From: Gammaproteobacteria bacterium UBA2965
GTDB taxonomy: Bacteria; Pseudomonadota; Gammaproteobacteria; Pseudomonadales; Azotimanducaceae
NCBI GenBank assembly: GCA_002348385.1
Contig: DEBD01000025.1
Location: forward strand, 1 to 22,258
Length of the DNA: 22,258 bases
Direction: 5' to 3'
Shown here: positions 14,476 through 22,221 of the stretch, piece after piece
Position numbering within the stretch: position 1 is the first letter of the stretch
Layout: each line of letters opens with the position of its first letter
Translations under genes and position numbers: made by a program
Notes under the pieces: model-generated
The model's input: the letters and a program-made list of their open reading frames with translations, nothing else
Databases searched by the model: none
Told to the model about the DNA's origin: nothing

Positions 14476-15882
14476 ATGGCTGCACCTTTTCCCAATCATC
14501 CGAACCTGGTGGGTGGGTTCGCGCCGATCCACATGGAATGCGATTACCCCGACCTGGTGGTGGAGGGTGAGGTGCCCAAGGAACTGTCGGGCGCGTTCTT
14601 CCGCAACGGCCCCAACCCCCAGTTCGCGCCGCGCGGCGATTACCACTGGTTTGGTGGTGACGGCATGATCCACGGCTTTTATATCCGTGAGGGCAAGGTC
14701 TCGTACCGCAACCGCTACGTACGCACGGTCAAATGGAACAAGGAGCACGAGGCGGGCAGGGCCCTGTTCGGCGCCTTCAATCCCATGGATAACGACCCCA
14801 GCGTTCAGGGAATCGAAACCGATGGCCTCGCCAACACCAACGTGGTCTGGCATGCCGGCAAGCTGCTGGCCCTGGAAGAGGCGCACGCGCCGTTCGAGCT
14901 GGACCCGCACACGCTGGAATCCAAAGGTGCCATGAACTACGAGGGCAAGCTCAAGGGTCCCATGACGGCGCATCCGAAGATCGATCCGGAAAACGGCGAG
15001 ATGCTGTTCTTCGGCTACAACGCGGACGGCTTGATTTCCGAGCACATGGTTCTCCACGTGGCTGACAAAGACGGCAACCTGATTCGCTCGGAGGCGTTCA
15101 CGGCGCCCTATGCTTCCATGGTGCACGACTTCATGGTCACCCGTGACCATGTCATCTTTCCCATCATGCCGCTCACTGGGTCACTGCAGCGCGCGATGAC
15201 CGGTGGGCCCGTGTATGCCTGGGAGCCGGAGAAGGGTGTGCATATCGGCATCATGCCGAGAAACGGCAGTGTGGACGAACTGCGTTGGTTCCGCGGGGAG
15301 CCGTCGTTCGTCTTTCATCCGATGAATGCGCACACCGATGGCGACATCGTCACGTGTGATGTGTGCGAGTTCGAAGAGGCGCCGTTATTTCCGTTAGTGG
15401 ACGGCACCCCGGGCGATCCGTCCAAGGCAGTGCCGCGGCTGACGCGCTGGACCTTCGACCTCGGGCGCAATAGCGATGACTACGGCTGGGAGCGCCTAGA
15501 CGACATCGCCTGCGAGTTTCCGCGTCTGGACGAACGCCGCACCGGCATGAGCTATCGCTACGGCTACTTCGCCTGCGACACGAACCCGGAATTCAAGGTG
15601 GGTGGCTTCAACGGCATCGGTGTGCGCGACCACCATACCGGCAAGCTTGAGGTGTTCGATGTGGGCGAAGGATGCGCCACCAACGAGCCCATCTTCGTGC
15701 CGCGTGCTGAGGACGCGGAAGAGGGCGACGGTTTCCTGCTGGCCAACGTTTACAGCGAAGCCCGCAAGGCGAGCCACCTGGTGATTCTGGATGCGCGCAA
15801 CGTCAGCGATGGTCCTTTGGCCACCGCGTACCTGGATCACCGGGTGCCGTTCGGCTTCCACGGCAACTGGGCGCCCATCTAA
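14476..15882 (+). CDS. Carotenoid/lignostilbene-type cleavage dioxygenase
   Basis: A 468-residue member of the carotenoid cleavage oxygenase family, non-heme iron enzymes that split C=C bonds with O2. The four histidine ligands are all visible: His166 (MTAHPKID), His217 (SMVHDFM), His281 (FVFHPMNAH) and His462 (VPFGFHGNW). The N-terminal FFRNGPNPQFAPRGDYHWFGGDGMIHGF and NEPIFVPR (around 403-410) are further family blocks. Length and the C-terminal RVPFGFHGNW are like bacterial lignostilbene dioxygenases and apocarotenoid-type enzymes; which class cannot be decided from sequence alone. The start ATG has AAGGGG upstream. A palindrome at 14404-14420 probably controls it. Its stop overlaps the stop of the convergent MFS gene by four bases, so no terminator can separate them. 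Confidence 0.92.
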   Translation: MAAPFPNHPNLVGGFAPIHMECDYPDLVVEGEVPKELSGAFFRNGPNPQFAPRGDYHWFGGDGMIHGFYIREGKVSYRNRYVRTVKWNKEHEAGRALFGAFNPMDNDPSVQGIETDGLANTNVVWHAGKLLALEEAHAPFELDPHTLESKGAMNYEGKLKGPMTAHPKIDPENGEMLFFGYNADGLISEHMVLHVADKDGNLIRSEAFTAPYASMVHDFMVTRDHVIFPIMPLTGSLQRAMTGGPVYAWEPEKGVHIGIMPRNGSVDELRWFRGEPSFVFHPMNAHTDGDIVTCDVCEFEEAPLFPLVDGTPGDPSKAVPRLTRWTFDLGRNSDDYGWERLDDIACEFPRLDERRTGMSYRYGYFACDTNPEFKVGGFNGIGVRDHHTGKLEVFDVGEGCATNEPIFVPRAEDAEEGDGFLLANVYSEARKASHLVILDARNVSDGPLATAYLDHRVPFGFHGNWAPI

Positions 15883-17285
15883 CGCCCTTGGGCTCGCGCG
15901 GCTTCCAGTTCGGCGCGCAGCGCCAGGTGTCGGTCTTCGGTGAGCGGGTACTTCCAGGCGATTAGGGCCGTCAGCAGCATGCCGGCGGCCGGCCCGAACA
16001 CGAACAGCAGTTTCAGCCCCGCAGTGGACCCTTCGTCCATGCCTACTTCAGAGGACGGCACGTAGCCGGTGAGCGACAGTAGGCCCAACGCGATGGCCGG
16101 GCCCATCGACAATGCCACCTTGGTGGCCAGCGACCACACGGCGAAGTACCAGGCGGTTCGGTCCTCGCCGCTCTCAAGCCGGTCCACATCAATCACGTCG
16201 GCTTTCATCGAGTTGGGAATCACCCAGAAGCAGCCGGCGAGGAAGCCGGTGACGGCGGTGATGGGCAGCATCCAGTAGAAGTCGCCGGCGCCCAGCAACA
16301 GGTAGCCCAGCATAAAGAACGAAAATACCAAGAGCGAGTAGCACCATGCCCTGTGCTTGCCCACCATGCTGGAGTACTTCACGAAGAAGGGGATGCCCGC
16401 CAGATTGAACAGGTAGTACACCATGAGCTGCAGGATGGCGTTGTCGTGCTCCTGCAGCACGCTGCGCACGTAAAATACGATGAGCGCCGTGGAGATGGAG
16501 GTGCCCAGCTGATTGATGAAGAAAGCGGCCACCAGCCGCTTGAACGGCGCGTTGCGCCACATGATCTTCAGGCCCGGAATCAGTGGCATACGTGCCGGGA
16601 TGAAATCCTTACCCTCCGGCACCATGGAGACGGTGAGTCCCACTGTGAGCGGCAGCAGAATCAACGTCATGGTGCCCACCAGGAACAGAGTTTCCTCCGT
16701 ACCGCCGTAGGCACAGCAGAAGATGGCGATTACCGGCACCAGCTTGCTCACCACGTTGGCGCCAAGGCCAATGGCGGAACGCCAGCCGGTGATACGTGAG
16801 CGCTCGTTGTACTCCGGTGACAGCTCCGCCGCCCAGGCGTAGTACGGAATGAACAGCATGGTCCAGCCGAACCACAGCGTAACCAACCACCCCAACAGAT
16901 ACAGGGCCGACACGTCGTCGGGGTCGGGCATGAACAGCTTGTAGATGGACAGCATCAGAATCGGCACGGAGGCTACCATCCAGACCCGCCGGCGCCCCCA
17001 GCGCGTGCGTGTCCGATCCGACAGCCAGCCGATGAGCGGGTCAGTCACCGCATCGAACACCCGGGAGGCCATGAGCACCAGGCCTACCGCGGCCAGACTC
17101 ACGCCCAGGTCCTGACCGTAATAATTGGGCACGAAGGCCGCCACCGGAACGCCTGCCATCTGGATAGGCATGTCGGCCAGGCCGTAGTAGAACAGTCTCT
17201 TGCGCGAAAGCGGTTTGGCTGCGTCGTGCTCGCCGTCACCCGGGGCCGCGGAAAGGTTTGCGTCGTCGGTTGTGTCAGCGGGCAC
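15879..17285 (-). CDS. MFS carrier, GPH family, tandem copy 2
   Basis: A 468-residue inner-membrane carrier with about 12 hydrophobic helices and the GPH signature DPLIGWLSDRTRTRWGRRRVW, plus YYAWAAELSPEYNERSRITGWRS and NSMKADVIDVDRLESGEDRTAWYFAVWS. It is a clear paralogue of the gene just upstream: blocks such as LFYYGLADMPIQMAG, NYYGQDLGVS and MTLILLPLTVGLTV are identical. The start is GTG at 17285, with GGAGG six bases upstream inside the end of the upstream gene; the two frames overlap by 11 bases, so translation is probably coupled. The longer reading lies entirely within the upstream gene and is rejected. The pair may form a two-part or substrate-split uptake system; the substrate is unknown. 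Confidence 0.88.
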   Translation of the reverse strand: MPADTTDDANLSAAPGDGEHDAAKPLSRKRLFYYGLADMPIQMAGVPVAAFVPNYYGQDLGVSLAAVGLVLMASRVFDAVTDPLIGWLSDRTRTRWGRRRVWMVASVPILMLSIYKLFMPDPDDVSALYLLGWLVTLWFGWTMLFIPYYAWAAELSPEYNERSRITGWRSAIGLGANVVSKLVPVIAIFCCAYGGTEETLFLVGTMTLILLPLTVGLTVSMVPEGKDFIPARMPLIPGLKIMWRNAPFKRLVAAFFINQLGTSISTALIVFYVRSVLQEHDNAILQLMVYYLFNLAGIPFFVKYSSMVGKHRAWCYSLLVFSFFMLGYLLLGAGDFYWMLPITAVTGFLAGCFWVIPNSMKADVIDVDRLESGEDRTAWYFAVWSLATKVALSMGPAIALGLLSLTGYVPSSEVGMDEGSTAGLKLLFVFGPAAGMLLTALIAWKYPLTEDRHLALRAELEAARAQGR

Positions 17286-18642
17286 GCAAGGCCTCCAGCT
17301 TCGACCGAATCTCCTGATGTTTTTCCTGGGTGAGGGGGTGCCCCCAAGCGATGATGGCCGCCAGCCAGAAACCAATGGCGGGACCAAACACGTAGAGCAG
17401 CTTGATCCCCAGCAACCCGGCCTCCGTGGGTTCCGGATTAACGGATGGATCGTAGCCCATGATGGCCAGCAGCGGCAGGGCGATACCTGGACCGATGGAC
17501 TGACCTACCTTCGTGGTGAAAGACCACACCGCGAAATACCAGGCGGCACGGTCTTCCCCCGTATTCAGCGTATCCACGTCGATCACGTCCGCCTTCATGG
17601 AGTTGGGCAGCACCCAGGCAGCCCCGCCCAGGAATCCGGTGATGGCGCCGATAGGCAGCATGTAGACGAAATCCCCGGGCCCTAGGAACAGATAGCCGCA
17701 TTGAAAGGTGGCAAAAAGGCTGAGTCCAATGGCCCAGGCCCGATGCTTACCCACCTTGCCGGAGAACCAGATCCACAGGGGGATGCCGCTGAGATTGAAC
17801 AGGTAGTAGGTGAGCAGAAACTCGATGGGACGCGCTTCTTCCTGCAGCACCTCGCGGATGAAGAACACCACTAGCACGGTGGAGATGGAGGAGCCCAGCT
17901 GGTTGATGAAGAAGGCCAGCACCAGACGTTTGAACGGGGCGTTCTGCCACATCATCTTCAATCCCGGAATTAGCGGGATTCGGGTAGGCAGATAGTCGCG
18001 GCCTTCGGGCACCTTGGCCACCGTGAGGCCGACGGTGAGCGGCAGCAGGATCAGCGTCATGGTGCCCACCAGAAAGAGCGTCTCCTGGGTGCCGCCGTAG
18101 GCACAGCAGTAGATGGCGACCACCGGCACCAGCTTGCTGATCACATTGGCCGCCATGCCGATCCAGGATCGCCAGCCGGTAATGCGAGTGCGCTCGTTGT
18201 AGTCGGGGGAGAGCTCGGCGGCCCAGGCGTAGTAGGGGATGAACAGCATGGTCCAGCCGACCCACAGTCCTACCAGCCACCCAAGCAGGTAGCCGGCGCT
18301 GACCTCGGCCGGGTCGGGCATGAACAGCTTGTAGATGGACAGCATCATCAGCGGCACCGAGGCTACCATCCACACGCGCCGGCGGCCCCAGCGCGTGTTG
18401 GTGCGGTCCGACAGCCAGCCGATGGCAGGATCTGAGATCGCGTCGAACAGCCGCGTGAGCAGCCAGATGGTACCCACCGCACCGATGCTCACGCCCAGAT
18501 CCTGGCCGTAGTAGTTGGGGATGAAAGCGGCGATGGGAATGCCCGCCATCTGAATGGGCATGTCCGCCAGGCCGTAGTAGAACAGCGTCTTGCGCGACAG
18601 CGGTCTGGTGGCCGACGCCGCCTGTTGTGGTTGTGTGGCCAA
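17275..18642 (-). CDS. MFS carrier, GPH family, tandem copy 1
   Basis: A 455-residue carrier of the same group: DPAIGWLSDRTNTRWGRRRVW, YYAWAAELSPDYNERTRITGWRS and SMKADVIDVDTLNTGEDRAAWYFAVWS. It lies first in a two-gene leftward operon with its paralogue. The start is TTG at 18642, shortly after GAGGGGAG; no ATG or GTG is found in frame before the first helix. Between motif copy d and this start lies a perfect hairpin at 18667-18686, which would be in the 5' leader. It is divergent from the PQQ dehydrogenase gene, which suggests import of a product made in the periplasm, but this is inference from position only. Confidence 0.88.
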   Translation of the reverse strand: MATQPQQAASATRPLSRKTLFYYGLADMPIQMAGIPIAAFIPNYYGQDLGVSIGAVGTIWLLTRLFDAISDPAIGWLSDRTNTRWGRRRVWMVASVPLMMLSIYKLFMPDPAEVSAGYLLGWLVGLWVGWTMLFIPYYAWAAELSPDYNERTRITGWRSWIGMAANVISKLVPVVAIYCCAYGGTQETLFLVGTMTLILLPLTVGLTVAKVPEGRDYLPTRIPLIPGLKMMWQNAPFKRLVLAFFINQLGSSISTVLVVFFIREVLQEEARPIEFLLTYYLFNLSGIPLWIWFSGKVGKHRAWAIGLSLFATFQCGYLFLGPGDFVYMLPIGAITGFLGGAAWVLPNSMKADVIDVDTLNTGEDRAAWYFAVWSFTTKVGQSIGPGIALPLLAIMGYDPSVNPEPTEAGLLGIKLLYVFGPAIGFWLAAIIAWGHPLTQEKHQEIRSKLEALRAR

Positions 18643-18666
18643 ACGCTCCCCTCTCGGCTTGCCCCA

Positions 18667-18686
18667 CCGGCAGCGTTCGCTGCCGG
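18667..18686 (-). other. Perfect hairpin in the leader of the MFS pair
   Basis: CCGGCAGC and GCTGCCGG form an 8-base-pair stem around a four-base loop. The element lies between shared motif copy d and the ribosome-binding site of the first MFS gene (about 25 bases before its start). No T-run follows on the minus strand, so it is not a simple terminator. It could affect transcript stability or ribosome access. Confidence 0.5.
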
Positions 18687-18687
18687 A

Positions 18688-18718
18688 CCCTTATCAAGTA
18701 TAACGTGGTTCCCTTATC
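18688..18718 (+). promoter_or_regulatory. Shared operator-like motif, copy d (MFS pair | PQQ dehydrogenase), with flanking repeats
   Basis: AAGTATAACGTG starts at 18696 and is followed by four bases and CCTTAT, as in copy c. The octamer CCCTTATC occurs on both sides of the motif (18688-18695 and 18711-18718), 23 bases apart start to start, about two turns of the helix. The site is 53 bases from the MFS start and 77 bases from the dehydrogenase start. Confidence 0.6.
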
Positions 18719-18789
18719 TGAGGGGCCGGGCCGCGGGCTTTGATCTCGGGCATTCGGAGTGATTGAATGCGAGGTTTTCGAGGGTGGGG

Positions 18790-20733
18790 ATGAACATGGG
18801 TTGCAGGCTCATCGGGATAGGAATGGTGGCCGCCTTGCTGACAGGTTGGGCATTAGCGGCGGAGCCGGTGGGTTGGCCCGCATACGGTGGTGGCCCTGGC
18901 GGCGGGCATTACACCACTGCCGCTCAGCTCACGCCCGACAACGTGTCGGAGTTGGAGGTGGCCTGGCAGCATCGATCGGGCGACTTTCGGCTCGGCACCG
19001 CACAAGGGACGGAGGCTTTCAGTGGCGACGATGTCAGGGCGCCTTCGGCTTTCGTAGGTACGCCTATCGTAGTGAACGACACCCTGTACTACTGCACACC
19101 ATACAATCGAGTATTCGCCCTTGACCCACGCACAGGCGAAGAGCGCTGGATGTTCGACCCAGAAGTAGCTCATGAACTTGAGCACCTCACCAACTGCCGT
19201 GGGGTGAGTTCGTGGATCGATGACCAGGCAGCTGCTGATGCCCTATGTGCTCACCGCATCATCGCACCTACCCTAGATGGGCGGATACTTGCCCTGGACG
19301 GCCGTACCGGCAAACCGTGTCCGGACTTCGGCAGTAACGGCCAGATTGATCTGACAGAAGGGCTAACGGAACACGGCGCCCAGGAATACGGCATTACCAG
19401 CGCGCCGGCGATTCTGGGTGACCTGATCATATCCGGCGCCTATGTGACCGACAGTATTCGCATAGACATCCCATCCGGTGTGGTGAGGGCCTACGACGTC
19501 CGGACGGGTGAGTTTCGCTGGGGTTGGAATCCGGTTCCACCGGGGGTGTCCGAGCGCGACGAGGATGGCAATTATCGTGCGGGCACAACCAACGTATGGT
19601 CCACCATCAGCGTGGATGCCGAGCGCAATCTTGTCATCGTGCCCACCGGCAACTCTTCCCCCGACTACTATGGCGGACACCGCGACGGCGATCTGGACTA
19701 CTACTCCAGTTCGGTGGTGGCGTTAAATGCGGATACTGGCGAGGTGGCCTGGCACTATCAGACGGTGCACCACGACATCTGGGATTTCGACCTGCCTGCG
19801 CAGCCCACCCTGGTGGACCTCACTATCGAAGGCAAGCGGCATTCGGCCGTGGTGCAGGTCACCAAGATGGGAATGACCTTCGTGCTCGACCGCGACACGG
19901 GCGAGCCGCTGTTTCCCGTGGAGGAACGCCCGGTGCCCCAGGAAGGCGCGGCGCCCGGAGAGTACCTGTCGCCCACCCAGCCGTTTCCGCTTAAACCCGA
20001 GCCCCTCCATCAGCTAGGCATCTCGCCGGACGACGCCTGGGGCTTCACGTTTCTGGATGAAGGGTGGTGCCGCGAAGAACTGGAAGCCATGACCACCGGC
20101 CCCATCTACACGCCCATATCGGTTAACAAGGAAACGCCCTTGTATCCGTCGGTGATTGGCGGGCAGAACTGGGGCGCCCCGGCGGTGGATCCCGACCGTC
20201 AGATCATGGTGGCCAACACGCACCACGTACCGATGCTCCTGAAGCTGATCCCTCGGGATGAGTGCACGGGCAACGAGGGCTTCCCACAGCGGGGGTCTCC
20301 CTACTGTGCCACCATGCGTCCGTTCCTGTCGCGCTTCGGCGCGCCCTGCACCAAGCCGCCCTGGGGAACCTTGGCGGCCGTGAATCTGTCCACAGGTGAC
20401 ATCGAGTGGCAGGTGCCCCTCGGCACGTTGAAGCATCAGGCGTTCTGGCCCCTTACCTTGAAGGAGGGCGGCATTCAGATGGGCGGTCCGATCGTTACCG
20501 CAACCGGACTGATCTTTATCGCGGCCTCTGCGGACCGGCACATGCGGGCATTCGACATCAGCAACGGTGAGGAGCTTTGGGCCCACGAGATGCCCACCAC
20601 GGGCAACTCGGTTCCCATGTCTTACATATCTGGTGGCAAGCAGTATGTGGTGGTGGCCGCCGGAGGAAACTTTACCTCGCCGTCGCCCTCCGGAGACTAC
20701 CTCATCGCCTATGCGCTGCCGGGCTCGGATTGA
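18790..20733 (+). CDS. PQQ-dependent dehydrogenase, periplasmic
   Basis: A 647-residue quinoprotein with an N-terminal signal peptide (hydrophobic LIGIGMVAALLTGWALA, probable cut before AEP at about residue 24). The mature part is an eight-bladed propeller type similar to the catalytic domain of membrane glucose/quinate dehydrogenases: YCTPYNRVFALDPRTGEERW, HHDIWDFDLPAQPTLVDL (Asp332/334, expected catalytic acid region), VVQVTKMGMTFVLDRDTGEPLFPVEERPVP (Lys359, PQQ contact), and GGPIVTATGLIFIAASADRHMRAFD. It lacks the N-terminal membrane helices of E. coli Gcd and a cytochrome c domain. It would oxidise an alcohol or sugar-like hydroxyl and pass electrons to ubiquinone or a cytochrome. No PQQ synthesis genes are in view. 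ATG at 18790 has GAGG upstream; TTG at 18763 is less likely. It converges with the TetR gene, leaving seven bases between stops. Confidence 0.9.
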   Translation: MNMGCRLIGIGMVAALLTGWALAAEPVGWPAYGGGPGGGHYTTAAQLTPDNVSELEVAWQHRSGDFRLGTAQGTEAFSGDDVRAPSAFVGTPIVVNDTLYYCTPYNRVFALDPRTGEERWMFDPEVAHELEHLTNCRGVSSWIDDQAAADALCAHRIIAPTLDGRILALDGRTGKPCPDFGSNGQIDLTEGLTEHGAQEYGITSAPAILGDLIISGAYVTDSIRIDIPSGVVRAYDVRTGEFRWGWNPVPPGVSERDEDGNYRAGTTNVWSTISVDAERNLVIVPTGNSSPDYYGGHRDGDLDYYSSSVVALNADTGEVAWHYQTVHHDIWDFDLPAQPTLVDLTIEGKRHSAVVQVTKMGMTFVLDRDTGEPLFPVEERPVPQEGAAPGEYLSPTQPFPLKPEPLHQLGISPDDAWGFTFLDEGWCREELEAMTTGPIYTPISVNKETPLYPSVIGGQNWGAPAVDPDRQIMVANTHHVPMLLKLIPRDECTGNEGFPQRGSPYCATMRPFLSRFGAPCTKPPWGTLAAVNLSTGDIEWQVPLGTLKHQAFWPLTLKEGGIQMGGPIVTATGLIFIAASADRHMRAFDISNGEELWAHEMPTTGNSVPMSYISGGKQYVVVAAGGNFTSPSPSGDYLIAYALPGSD

Positions 20734-20740
20734 GGTCGGT

Positions 20741-21364
20741 TTAGCTCGTGAGCTCCTGCTGGGTTGCCTTGGCCACCTCCAGCGCTTTATCGTGCGTGTA
20801 GCCGATTGTTACTGAAGCCAGGATCAGGCTGATGTCGATTTTCGCGAATGTGCGGAAGGGAATCCGCTCGGTGGCCCTCATCAAGATGGGGTTGATCTGG
20901 CGGTAGACCAGGGCATTGAGCATGTCCACGTCTACCCAGTCCACAAACTCTCCCTCGCTGGCAATCTGATCGATGGCCTTTCGATAGGTGTTCATGCGGA
21001 TTTCCGTGAATGTCCCAGTCGTTGAAGGGTCGGTCAGCAGGGGGCGTAGCGCTCGTGCATAGTCTGCGTTTTTCTCGGTAGTATCCGACACTGCATCAAG
21101 GATGTAATACAGGCGGTCGATGCCGCGCTCGATCTCCGCCTCGTCGATGAGCCGGTACAGGTATCGGTACCGCTCTTCCACCGCGGCCCGCAGCAGCTTC
21201 TCCTTGTTCTGGAACTGATGGTAGAGGGTTTTGGGGGCAACGCCGCTCTCTTTGGCCAGCTGACGCATGGTCACCCCATCGTACCCAAGCTCGGTGATCA
21301 GCTTGCGGGCGGCCGTCAGGATGTCCTCGCGGCGACGGATCTGCCGTTCGGTCATGGTTTTCAT
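20741..21364 (-). CDS. TetR-family transcriptional regulator
   Basis: A 207-residue regulator. The N-terminal domain is classical TetR: RRREDILTAARKLITELGYDGVTMRQLAKESGVAPKTLYHQFQNKEKLLRAAVEERY (about 10-66), with the helix-turn-helix at about 31-53. The C-terminal half is a helical ligand-binding domain that cannot be classified by eye. ATG at 21364 has AAGGTGGA at suitable spacing; ATG at 21355 is possible. It is second in an operon with the dienelactone-hydrolase-like gene (gap 36 bases), and copy e of the shared motif lies at the promoter of that operon. As the only complete regulator in the window it is the best candidate to bind that motif and to control itself and the neighbouring divergent promoters. 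This link is inference. Confidence 0.92.
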   Translation of the reverse strand: MKTMTERQIRRREDILTAARKLITELGYDGVTMRQLAKESGVAPKTLYHQFQNKEKLLRAAVEERYRYLYRLIDEAEIERGIDRLYYILDAVSDTTEKNADYARALRPLLTDPSTTGTFTEIRMNTYRKAIDQIASEGEFVDWVDVDMLNALVYRQINPILMRATERIPFRTFAKIDISLILASVTIGYTHDKALEVAKATQQELTS

Positions 21365-21400
21365 GGACGTCCACCTTGCATGGGTTTAGCCTCGGTGAAC

Positions 21401-22129
21401 TCAGTTTTTCAGACGCCGATCGTAAAGATCGAACAGAGTGCGCCACACGGACTCGGCAGCTTCCTCTTGGAACGACGGGCGCTGGGGAAAGCAGAAGCCG
21501 TGTACCGTACCGTCGTGTACCTCGATGTCGTAGGTGACGCCTGCCGCATTCAGCGCCGCGCCCAGATCCGGAATGACAAAGTCCTCCACGAATGGGTCTT
21601 CTTCCGCAAAGCCGAGATAGAGTTCGCCCTTGATCTTGTCTGCCAGTTTGTGGGGCGAGTCGTCCTGGTCGGTGACGATACGCACGCCGTATAGCGAGGC
21701 GATGGCGGCAAAGTGGTCGGGAAACGTGCCTGCGGCGGCGACCACATACTGACCGCTCATGCAGTGGCCCACGCACCCGTAGGGCGCGCTGACCATGGGA
21801 TTGTTATCCAGGTAGTCCAGCATGCCCTTGGTGTCGCTCATGATGCCTTCCACGCTGAGCTTCTGGCCCTGGGCGAACATGCGCTGCAGTTCTTCTTCCC
21901 CCTTGGAGAGGTCGAATCGCACCTTGCCGTCCCGGTAGTACAGGTCCGGCAGCAGGGCGAAGTAACCCTCGCTGGCAATGCGCCGGCACATGTCGCGTAA
22001 TTCCTCGCGTATGCCCGGCACGTCCATGTAGAAGATCACGGCCGGAAAAGGACCCTCGCCCTCAGGGTGCGCGGCGAAGCACTCCATGACGCCTTCGGCA
22101 GTGGGGACGTCGATGTGTAATTCGGGCAT
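21401..22129 (-). CDS. Dienelactone hydrolase-family protein
   Basis: A 242-residue alpha/beta hydrolase of the dienelactone hydrolase type. The catalytic triad is visible: nucleophile Cys123 in GHCMSGQY, Asp178 in AEEDPF and His210 in TVHGFCFP. FPAVIFYMDVPGIREELRDMCRRIASEGYFALLPDLYYR is the family's N-terminal block. The classical enzyme opens dienelactones in chloroaromatic breakdown, but the family is broad, and the second glycine of the usual GxCxGG is replaced by Gln here. A lactone or ester hydrolase for a ring-cleavage product is a reasonable guess. ATG at 22129 is preferred by homology even though its ribosome-binding site is weak; GTG at 22168 would start inside the shared motif. First gene of the operon with TetR. 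Confidence 0.88.
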   Translation of the reverse strand: MPELHIDVPTAEGVMECFAAHPEGEGPFPAVIFYMDVPGIREELRDMCRRIASEGYFALLPDLYYRDGKVRFDLSKGEEELQRMFAQGQKLSVEGIMSDTKGMLDYLDNNPMVSAPYGCVGHCMSGQYVVAAAGTFPDHFAAIASLYGVRIVTDQDDSPHKLADKIKGELYLGFAEEDPFVEDFVIPDLGAALNAAGVTYDIEVHDGTVHGFCFPQRPSFQEEAAESVWRTLFDLYDRRLKN

Positions 22130-22163
22130 ATCTACTTTTGCTGTTGTAGGAGAACGAGAGCGT

Positions 22164-22178
22164 AGCACATGTTATCTT
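22164..22178 (-). promoter_or_regulatory. Shared operator-like motif, copy e (DLH-TetR operon)
   Basis: The minus strand reads AAGATAACATGTGCT. ATAACATGTG (22166-22175) is identical to copy a, while the bases before it differ. It lies 34 bases before the start of the DLH-like gene and 43 bases before a possible divergent gene at 22222. Its place before the TetR operon suggests autoregulation. Confidence 0.55.
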
Positions 22179-22221
22179 TTTACCGCGTGGAGGCTTTCTT
22201 GTAGCCTCACGAGGCGAGACA

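Noticed and set aside
14365..15150. Minus-strand open frame opposite the carotenoid-oxygenase-like gene
   Set aside because: The plus-strand gene has all four iron-binding histidines; the antisense frame has no family features.
17747..18697. Minus-strand open frame in another phase over the MFS tandem copy 1
   Set aside because: Same-strand shadow; repeated HAR/GRR-rich translation and full overlap with the carrier gene.
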